From Chrysemys picta bellii (taxonomy: Eukaryota > Chordata > Testudines > Emydidae), in assembly GCF_011386835.1 (NCBI RefSeq), contig NC_088798.1:868001-932000 (forward strand): a DNA stretch of 64,000 nt, given 5' to 3'. This document shows, piece after piece, positions 55,763 to 64,000 of this stretch (its first letter is position 1; the number at the start of each line of letters is the position of its first letter). A program made the position numbers and the translations under genes. Under the pieces are notes generated by a model. The model was not told the DNA's origin. It was given only the letters and a program-made list of their open reading frames with translations, and searched no databases.

Positions 55763-57152
55763 GCGTCAACTCTGAGAAAAGTTCAGAAAGCAAAACCGAC
55801 CATTGTAGATCGCCTTTGTGAACCTAACCAAAGCATTCGACATAGTCAGCAGAGCAGGTCTATTTGCAGTATTAGAAAAGATAGGATGCCCACCAACCTT
55901 GTTAAGTTTTATCCCTTCATTCCACAACAACATGAGAGCAACTCTCCAGTTTGACGGGTCCACTTCGGACAGCTTTGAGACGAAAAGCAGAGTGAAGCAA
56001 CAATGTGTTCTTGCCCCCACACTCTTTGGAATTTTCTTCTCGGTATTCTTGAATTGTGTGTTTAAGGACATGAAAGATGGCGTGTATCTCCACACAAGAT
56101 CAGATGGGAAACTCTTCAATCTGTCCCAACTTAAGTCAAAGACCAAAGTCAAAAAGGTGCTAATCAGGGAACTTCTATTCACTGATGATGTTGCCCTCAT
56201 AGCCCACAGTGACGATCTACTACAAGAACTCATGGACTGCCTTTCAAGTGCCTGTCAGGCGTTTCCTCTCACTATCAGTAAGAAAATGGTTGTATTAGGA
56301 CAGGGGGTTCCACAGGATCCTTCAATTACTTTAAATGCAAACCAGCCATAAGTAGTCCAAAAGTTCAGCTGTTTAGATTCTATAGTGACCACCAACCTCT
56401 CACTGGATGAAGAACTAAATGTTCACATTGGAAAGGCTGCCACCACCTTTAATAGACGAACTAAAATTGCATGGAACAACTCAGATCTTGCCATCAAGAC
56501 CAAAATGCCCGTGTACCAAGCCTCCATCCTGAGCACTCATGTACGGTGGGGAAACGTGGACAACTTATGCTCATCAGGAGAAAAGGTTGAACAGTTTCCA
56601 CCTACATTGTTTACGCTGCATGCTCAACACTAAATGGCAGGATACAGTCACTAACACAGAGATGCTTCAAAAGGCAAATTTACCAAGTGTGACAGCCCTG
56701 CTAAAGCAAAGACAACTGCGCTGGCTGGGCCATCTGAGTCGGTTGGAAGATGGACGCATGCCCAATGACATGGTATACGGGGAGCTAATAGAGGGAACAA
56801 GAACAACAGGACGTCCCAAGCTTCCCTATAAAAACACATGTTTGCGAGATATGAAGGAATTTGGAATTGATCCTGACCAATGGGAAATCTTGACAAGTGA
56901 TTGTAACAAGTGGTGCCATCGTCTCCATCAGGGTATCAGAGTCCATGACAGGAGCTGGCTCCTACAGCTTGAAGAGAAAAGAGCCCACAGGAAGTAAGCA
57001 GCTCCCAAACACAATAGATACATTTGCAATAACTGCCAGAGATCGTGTACCTCTCGGATTGGACTATTCAGTCACATGAGACATTGCAAACCATCTACAT
57101 CATAGGCTGCAATTCCCGCTGTCTCTCGCAGACGAAAAGATGCCAACACAAA
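55763..57152 (+). pseudogene. Non-CR1 LINE reverse transcriptase with C-terminal zinc finger
   Basis: The frame opens in the RT palm (FVNLTKAFDIVS) and continues CPPTLLSFIPSFH, VKQQCVLAPTLFGIFFS and the catalytic L-F-T-D-D-V-A (56178-56189). It then passes to NLSLDEELNVHIGKAAT, WTTYAHQEKRLNSFHLHCLR, LRWLGHLSRLEDGRMPND and a C-terminal zinc finger (CNNC near 57025, HMRHC ending 57087). I know this protein type from vertebrate LINE ORFs often annotated 'craniofacial development protein 2-like'; its LINE clade is not certain to me. Lesions: in-frame stops at 55773, 55806, 56349 and 56995, and a one-base frameshift near 56537. The 5' half with endonuclease is missing. Confidence 0.87.
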
Positions 57153-60100
57153 CGTATGTTTGGGAATTTGTCACTTTTCGTGCCATGGAAGCTTTGTGAG
57201 AGCCTGTTGGCAGAGGGAAGAGGAGACAATAGCACAATTCCTATGTCTCTGTCTGCTGTTGCAATATAGTATATTTTTGAGTATCCACAGGAGCTAATTC
57301 AGGAAGTGACAGTAGCTGAGGCTACTAAGTATTATTAACTACAATATAATTAGATTCCACAGGCCAGATTAGGTATCAACATGTGACAGTGACACTAAAC
57401 TTCAGAAAGGGCAATTTAAATACAATGAAGTTAGTCAGAAAGCTCTAAAATTAAAAGTAAAGGGAATAAAATCCTTGGAGGGGTCATGAAAACGGTAATA
57501 GAGTCTCAAAAGTTATGCTTTTGGCAGCTGTAGCCTCTTCTGCAGGTGCGGAAGGAATATTTTCTTTCTTTCAGTTTAGGGCCAGTGTACGCAGTGGGTA
57601 ATGCACACTACAGAGGTGTGAATTCTAAAGCGCACATTAATTGGTCTACGTAGGCCCTGTTTGTGCGCACTAAATGTTCTTTATGTGCTTTAATGCATTG
57701 CGGTCTCCTACATCTGACCTGCAGGGAGTTGATTGGGATATTCAGCTTAAACTTCCCTTTGCTCTGTTCATTCCATTAGCCAAAGGTGTACAGCCATGAG
57801 TAACCATAAACTTCCTTTCCCTCCATGATGTCGATACACTTCACATACTTACAGATGGTTATCAGATTCCTTCTCTCCTTTTAGCCAAGCTGTATGATAC
57901 TTGCCGCTTGTCTTGTATGTCAGTCCCTTCAGCTCCTTAAACATTTTGTTGGTCAGTTCTCTCCAGGTTTTGTATTTATAGTTTTGAACTGATGTTCCTA
58001 GGCATGGTCTCACCTTGGTCTGTGAAGTGATATCTTTGCACATGCAGCAGTGTCATATTGGCTTTTTTACCTCTGTATTGTATTGCAAGCTCATATCCAG
58101 TTTCACCCTAAATCTCTCTTGGTATCACAACCTCCCAAATAGCTCTCCCATTGCTTATCTTTCAGATATGCCCTATAGTTTGCATCTAGCAGTATCACCA
58201 GACTGAGTCTTGTCCATATTGCTACACTAGTGCCTTTGTATTATATTCCTTGCCCCCTCAAAAAACAAAACAAAAACACACTGTGCTAAAAATATGTTAA
58301 GGCTGCAAAGTGAAACATTCACAAGCAAGTCAGGAACTGCCTACACAACTTTACTTCTGCTACTTTGTGTATATGCATTATGATAGTCTTTAATTAACCC
58401 GGTTCCATATGTTTTCCATTCCTTCTTCAGTACGCAGATTAGCTGTTTAGCACTGGATGAAGCCGCTGATCTATACTGATTATTATCCTCACTGTTAATG
58501 AAGTAGCCTGCTTCATTCGCTGCTTACCATCCTACTTTTGCACCTGCTTTGCTTGGTCAGTTTTATGTTGTTTGTTCAGTACCCTGAAGTGCTGTGGACA
58601 CTTCTCTCCATACTGACGAGTCAGTGTCTTCCTCAGGATCCGTAGGCCATGCAGAGTCTCCTCCTGGATATTATGTACAATGCAAAGGGGGTCCCATTAT
58701 ACTGCACATGCAGCATGTTTGGAAACAGCAGGGAGATCTTGGGATTGGGTTTGAACAGTGTTTAGTTCACATCTCCCGATCTGCACATGTGGGCTCAAGT
58801 TTCAGAGCATTTTATACTTTTCCACCATTAAAAAGCAGATCCCCTTTGTTCTGTCTGGCTTTATGAAAAATTGTTCCTTGTCTCCTATGTCAGATAGCAA
58901 CACAATTGATGTTCTGGAGTTACCTTCCTGCTCAGAAAATTTTCTGGAGGGAATCCCGTCACATTTCTCAACAAAGATGGGATTGTTTTTATCTTGTGAT
59001 CATAAGCAAAACTGGATCTGGCCGTTCTTCCCCTGCAGAAATCTTTGATTCAAATATCCCCTGTCCTCACTCGATTTTCAAATTGTCCCAAGCATCTCTT
59101 CCTAAGAAGCTTAATTTTAATAAGTGTTTTTTTGTGAGAGTCTCTTGTTCCTCCGCTAGTTTCTTTGAGACTTCTCATCCAGCTCTTCAGTGAGCTGCTC
59201 GTTGCTGGTGACCCACTTATTTCATTTATTAGAAGTTCTTGGGGGACTTGAGCTGTTCAATGCTGGTTATGATTTCTCTCGATTTTAGAGTTAACCTTCT
59301 CCCAACAGAGCCGGCTTGCTCCCTATAATCCCCAGCACTGTATGAACCATTGATACGCTTGGCTTTGTTTTAAAGTAGTCCAACTTTTCTTGCTTGTTTA
59401 CTGTGTCTGTTGTGTTTTCTTATCAGATTTTTAGGTTTTCTTCCAAATGACAGATAAAAGGGGTACTTGGCACCCTAAAAATTCAATGCTTTTTTTCTTT
59501 TTGAGAATGCTAAACTCAGAGCTGTTTACATGTTGTCCATGATGCTTAGCCCCACACTTTTTGGATTTCATGTTTTAGATTTGATAGTTCTGCTCATGTC
59601 ACATGAGGAAATGGCAATGGGAATCTGTGAAGGAACTTTCCCTGTAGTATCTTTGCTCACAGATGCTAGCTTAGTAGTGGGATGCTAGCCTAAAGAAGTG
59701 AGGTTAAGAGAGGGATAGGAAAGAGGAGGGGAGTGAGGTCATTTGGTACATGGGAGACTGTGCTGTGTAAGGGACAGCAGCCAGGGGAAAGGCATGGGAT
59801 TGTGAGCAGGAGATGACAAAAGAAACAATAAGGCTAACAGTCAGCAGATCACAGAGCATTAATTCACCTTGATTTGTGCTGCCTAACATTTGTCCCTGCA
59901 TTGAGCCTGTATGTTCTTGCTTAGTTCAATATCAAACATATCTCACTTGGTTTTTAGATCATTTTCTTCTGATGCCACTCCTGCACCTAAGGGAAGAGAT
60001 CCTCTAACAGTCTTGGTTCAGGATTTTTTCCCCTGCCAGCTGTTCTGGTATGGGTAACATCTGCCTCCGAAGGGTTAATTGTGCTTAACCTGACTTCCTA

Positions 60101-62196
60101 TCACATTGCATCAAATACTAGGTTGTCTGGTTGGGGAGAGCTGTTTGCTTCTAAAAATGGAAGAGCTGAACCATATAAATAGAGGCCCTTTTCATGTTTT
60201 CAATTTCAAAACAGAATGACAGTTACTTAGATTTATAAAAAATTAAAGCATTCCAATTTAGAGGGTTTTAAATATTGTATGTAGGCAGTTTTTCCAGATA
60301 CACTGCAACAATGGAGAGAGAGAGAGAAGAGGATTCTTCCTATTGAGGGACAAAGAAAGACTATGGGGTTTTATTAGCCATAGAGCAATGGGGGGATTGG
60401 GATGGATAAGAACAATTTTGCCTAAGAAATTTGGTTTCTCTTAACCCAGATGGTAAATTAGTTTAAGGGAGTGAACAGTTGCAAAAAGAGCAAGTCTATA
60501 AAATACCTTATGGGACAACTGATAATTCATCACTTTCTTATGTTGCGATTTATCCCCAGCTCATGGGCCTGAAAAGTCCTAAATCTGTCAAATCTGAGAC
60601 CAGAGCACATCTGAATTAGTTTGCTGAAGAGAGACCGATCTATTCTCTTAGTTGGGGTTTCTCTGTAAGTGCTCTCTGAATGAGGAACATGAGACACCAT
60701 GCTGCTCTTCACCTGACTTCTGAGCAGTGTCTGGTGCAGACAGACCTGAGCCAACACTCTTCAAAAATGACTCATTCAAAAGTTAGTCTGGTAAATATCC
60801 AAGCTGCCTTCTAAGCTAGTTGTAAGCCACATGCTCTGCCCTGATCAGAGGTGGAATTTGACACAAAATATTAGTTTTGGCACAGTAATTTTGAATACTT
60901 GGCGCTTTTTGTGGGGAGAGCGGCCCTCTTACGGTTCTATTGCTGACGAGTCAAATGGAATAGTGCTGCTGAAAGTGTGCTGCAGAAGGTTCTCGCTTTA
61001 TCAGGTTGAATAAGTTAACAGCACATGCAGAAGTTAGAGGCATAACCTTCACTGTTAGTCCAGGCACTCATTCTCATTCCCTGGTGCTGTTCATATTTAC
61101 AGATCTGTTTAACACTGGGCAAACCAATTGGGGCTTGAATTGAGTTTCCTATTGGAATAAAGTTGATCCTGCTGGTAATGATACAACTATCTGTATCTGT
61201 CTCTGCAGAACGGCACATTTAATGGTGTTTTCAGTAACTCTTTTGCAGGAGACAAATGAGGATTTAGGGGTTAGATACCAGCAAGAAGAGAATTGGATGT
61301 CAGGCTGTTATGAAGGGCATTTCTTTCAGCATGCAGAATCCTGCCTCTGAGCATAGCTGGATTTATTTTTGGATAGTGATAATAGAATCAGGGATGGAAT
61401 AATCAGTATTCTCTCTGTATCTAGTTTAGAACTAGGTTATTGTGTAAAGTACCTTCAGATGTCTTGGCTGTAGAAGGCACTACATAGATAAAATTTCCTT
61501 TGTATTGTATGACGATATAACATGTGAAGAGATTTACTGTATAATACAGTAATAGAGGGAAGAAGAAACCCCACTGACTGTTAGATAGTATGATAAGTTG
61601 TAAATATTTGCCTTGTTGGATTCTCCTGAGATTTTGCTGAGCATCATCGTTGCTGCCATTGTCTGAACGCTGTTTTTGTCAGAAGGTAACGTTCCTAAAA
61701 TGCAATGCTTATCATCACCGTCAAAAGTTTTTATGATATCTGTGAATCTCAGAAAAAGGTTAAAAAACAAACACAAAGACAAAACAACAAATCCCAAAAG
61801 GAAGAACAGCCAAAATCTTTGTCCCCAGAGCTAGGACTTGAGCCCTTCTCTGAAATGCATGTGAACAGCAAGAGTGCTGTGAGTAGTGTCGTGTGTGATA
61901 AGTGATCTCCCCAATGCCCCACTTTCCTTCCAGAATGCCCATAATCTACATGCAGTGCTTCAAAACGGGGCCCAGGAACATACTAACCAGGTGTGTAACC
62001 TGGACGTGTCTCATGCCACAGAGGCACCATTGGCACAGAGTTGTTAAAGTAGGAAAGATGGTTAAACCCATGTAAAAAAAATCTGGGCTTATGAGATGTA
62101 TATTTATTTGCGATGAGATACTGGGGCACCATGGTCTAATTTTACTGTCTTGTCCTTGAGATTTGATCCATTTTCTCCTATTCTCTTTGTTTGTAG
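57153..62196. other. Long stretch with weak LINE traces only
   Basis: About 5 kb without a confident gene. The part 57780-58240 has the feel of a very old CR1/L3-type 3' region on the minus strand ('ctgatgttcctaggcatggt', 'gcaagctcatatccagtttc'), but this is tentative. The three overlapping plus-strand ORFs at 58594-59193 have no domain likeness. Confidence 0.4.
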
Positions 62197-62356
62197 GAAT
62201 AAGTCTGCATTTCTTAATGCTGGATGTACTGGCCACTTGCTTCAGACTAAGGAGGACTGGCTCTGCTTTGGAATATGGTGCCTAGCTTCTGTGTCCCAGT
62301 ATTCATTGTGCCAGCAGTAGTTCTGTGCTGCTTGATGCCTTCAACGGAGGCAGACA
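62197..62356 (+). CDS. Candidate first coding exon (5'UTR plus signal peptide), splice-bounded
   Basis: A pyrimidine-rich tract ends in TTTGTTTGTAG (AG at 62195-62196). The ATG is at 62275-62277 with A at -3 and G at +4, and an in-frame TAA (62248-62250) precedes it, so the upstream 78 bases would be 5'UTR. The 82 coding bases give 27 residues: a short N-terminus, a hydrophobic core at about residues 5-20 (rich in V, I, A, L, C, F), then the polar M-P-S-T-E-A-D. This is a typical cleavable signal peptide for a secreted or type I membrane protein. The exon ends ACA|GTAAGT (donor 62357-62362) in phase 1. No further exon of the gene is visible in the remaining 1.6 kb. The spaced pattern M-V...P-V.I...A...P-S.E plus phase 1 recalls the start of ACVR1, but that identity is a guess (about one in four). 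Confidence 0.6.
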
Positions 62357-62837
62357 GTAAGTAACATTCAGACTGTAACTTTCTAAAACCTCAGAAACAT
62401 TAAATATTTTTCTTCCATGAAATATTCACCCGCTTGGCTAAGGTATGTGCCGAGAGAGAAATGGAAAAGTAACCCTAATAGTCTTTTGTTTCCAATGCGA
62501 TTCGACAGTACATGCCTGGGAAGGACAAAATAAAATCTTGTCCTTTTCTGTGGCTTTGAAAAACAAACTGTCAATAAAAGTCGTGTGGTATTGGGGGAGC
62601 AATATGTCTAATGACTGTCAGTTCGAAACCTTAGATTTGATTCTTATCAGCTATAGTGGACTAAACACAGCTTTGTACTGGGGGGAGGAGGTGCTACGGT
62701 GCACAGGGAATTTCCATTACTTTATTTTCCCCATTCTTTTATTCATTTCATTGACCCTCAAAACCTCCATGCTGCAGCTGAAGGCTACCAGTCAGATGGT
62801 TGCATGGATACTGATAAATTGGAGAGGTTTCTGAAAA
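62357..62837. other. Presumed intron after the candidate exon
   Basis: It starts with the GTAAGT donor. The 129-codon ORF that begins inside it (62445) has no domain and is not preferred as coding. Confidence 0.45.
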
Positions 62838-63152
62838 GACCTATTAGAAGGATTGGAAAACATGCCTTATGGTGAGAGACTCAGAAGCTCAATCTAGTTA
62901 ACAAAGAGAAGGTTAAGAGGTGACTTGATCACAGTTCATAAGTACCAACAGGGGGAATAGAAATTTAATAGGGGGTTCTTCGGTGTAGCAGAGAAAGGTC
63001 TAACATGATCCAATGGCTGGAATTTGAAGCTAGACAAATTGAGACTGGAAAAAAGGTGTACATTTTTTAACAATGGGGATAATTGTACACTGGAACAATG
63101 TACCAAGGGTCGTGGTGGTTTCTCCAGCACTGACAATTTTTAAATCAAGATT

Positions 63153-63155
<3 letters not shown>

Positions 63156-63182
<27 letters not shown>
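63156..63182. repeat. (T)n homopolymer
   Basis: Twenty-seven consecutive T within the old CR1 copy. Length is unreliable. Confidence 0.9.
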
Positions 63183-63187
<5 letters not shown>

Positions 63188-63224
63188 CTGCTCTAGTTCA
63201 AAAGGAATTTTTTTGGGGCAGTTC

Positions 63225-63335
63225 TGGCTGGGATGATTTAGTTGGGGATTGGTCCTGCTTTGAGCAGGGGGTTGGACTAGATGACCTCCTGAGGTCCCTT
63301 CCAACCCTGGTAGTCTATGATTCTATGATTGCAGC
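63225..63335 (+). mobile_element. Nested CR1 or SINE 3' tail
   Basis: About 110 bp identical in plan to 10020-10118 and to the tail of the SINE at 48046-48219. Because the SINE and CR1 share this tail, the truncated copy cannot be attributed to one or the other. Confidence 0.8.
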
Positions 63336-63612
63336 CTGTGTTATAGGAAGGGGGAGGAGGGGGAGACTAGATGATCGCAATGGTCCCTTCTGGCCTTGGA
63401 ATTTTTTGAATGGGTGGGAGCTGCTGGAGATTGAGGAGGTGGCCCTGCTGTAGCACTTCTAGACTCACATGTCAGTAGAGTGAAGGTAAAATATTTCAGT
63501 ATGTTCCTGCCTTGTTTTTAACCCGTATCAACCAACACTATGCTTGAAATGTTCTGCAGCCCTCATACCCGCCATGCTTAGCCCAGTCCAGGAGAGAAAT
63601 TAAAAAAGCAGA

Positions 63613-64000
63613 GCTGTCGATTAACTAAAAAAAAATTAATTATGATTAAAAAAATTAATCACGATTAATTGCAGTTTTAACCACACTGTTAAACAATAGA
63701 ATTCCAATTTAAATTTATTAAATATTTGTGGATGTTTTTCTATATTTTCAAATATATGGATTTAATTTACAACACAGAATACAAAGTGTACAGTGCTGAC
63801 TTTATATTATTTTTATTACAAATATTTGCACTGTAAAAATGATCAACTAAAGAAATAGTATTTTTCAATTCACCTCATACAAGTACTGTAGTGCAATCTC
63901 TTTATTATAAAAGTGCAACTTACAAATGTAGATTTTTTTTTTTTACATAACTGCACTCAAAAACAAAACAATGTAAAACTTTATAACCTACAAGTCCACT
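63613..64000. repeat. High-copy AT-rich reptile repeat, cut by the window edge
   Basis: It begins near 'gagctgtcgattaactaa' with alternating TTAAT/GATTAA words, then 'tacaacacagaatacaaagt', 'caattcacctcatacaagta' and 'cataactgcactcaaaaaca'. I recognise this as a common interspersed repeat of turtles and other reptiles, probably a DNA-transposon derivative; the class is not established from what is visible. Confidence 0.6.

Larger units (their letters stand above)
62838..63410 (+). mobile_element. Old CR1 LINE 3' region with a nested CR1/SINE tail
   Basis: The C-terminal ORF2 relic and 3' UTR follow older CR1 ('ggattggaaaacatgcctta', 'gagaaggttaagaggtgact', 'ccaatggctggaatttgaag', 'gatctgctctagttcaaa'). 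They are interrupted at about 63225-63335 by a younger tail ('ggctgggatgatttagttgg', 'gggggttggactagatgacc', ending 'tctatgattctatgatt') and then resume with 'cagcctgtgttataggaagg' and 'ggtcccttctggccttggaa'. Confidence 0.8.

Noticed and set aside
58594..59193. Three overlapping plus-strand ORFs of 90-96 codons as a possible gene
   Set aside because: No domain and no splice or start signals of quality; possibly the complement of an old LINE, but not demonstrable.
62445..62834. 129-codon ORF just after the candidate exon
   Set aside because: Begins within the presumed intron, has no domain likeness and runs towards a CR1 copy; treated as chance.

Overview
This is vertebrate, repeat-dominated, non-coding DNA, most probably from a turtle. 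CR1-type LINEs occur in both orientations and at many ages. There is a tRNA-derived SINE whose 3' end matches CR1 (48046-48219; this is the architecture I know from the tortoise pol III SINE family of cryptodires), old MIR-like SINEs, and several families of short hAT-like DNA transposons. No L1 or Alu was recognised. The species cannot be fixed from the sequence alone.

Only one segment looks like part of a host protein-coding gene. It lies at 62197-62356 on the + strand: a pyrimidine-rich acceptor, a short 5'UTR with an in-frame stop, an ATG opening a signal peptide-like sequence, and a strong GTAAGT donor in phase 1. If it is real, the window is upstream or intronic sequence of a secreted or membrane protein gene. 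Distant resemblance to the start of ACVR1 is noted only as a hypothesis. All other ORFs longer than about 60 codons are LINE relics, shadows of GC-rich repeats, or chance.

Layout. 0-4 kb: two minus-strand CR1 copies. 6.5-7.2 kb: a fold-back SINE and a CR1 tail. 8.8-13 kb: a dense CR1 block carrying two nested DNA transposons and one back-to-back CR1 junction. 14.9-15.5 and 18.7-19.5 kb: GC-rich transposon-like elements. 21.2-25.8 kb: MITEs, a MIR interrupted by a hAT element, a minus-strand CR1 interrupted by another hAT element, and a fold-back SINE. 27.3-29.4 kb: the best preserved CR1 (endonuclease plus RT, internally deleted). 31.4-33 kb: an LTR-like element, a MIR, a SINE and a hAT element. 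34.1-35.1 kb: an unusual 1 kb element built of alternating inverted GATTTAAAGGG / CCCTTTAAATC units. 36.5-38.9 kb: CR1 cluster. 40-41 kb: an LTR-like element inside a MIR. 41-46.8 kb: largely unassigned. 46.9-50.5 kb: GC-rich elements and a plus-strand CR1 hit by the tRNA SINE. 52.5-53.6 kb: older CR1. 55.2-57.2 kb: a CR1 endonuclease fragment and a non-CR1 LINE with a C-terminal zinc finger. 62.2 kb: the candidate exon. 62.8-64 kb: CR1 and a high-copy AT-rich repeat running off the edge.

The most informative structure is nesting. Seven DNA transposons can be delimited by an 8-bp target duplication (two perfect, five with one mismatch), and two LTR-like elements by 4-5-bp duplications. Several of these sit inside other repeats, so relative ages can be read directly. 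I found no prokaryotic-style operon, CRISPR array, rRNA or functional tRNA gene. I also found no wholly new coding system.
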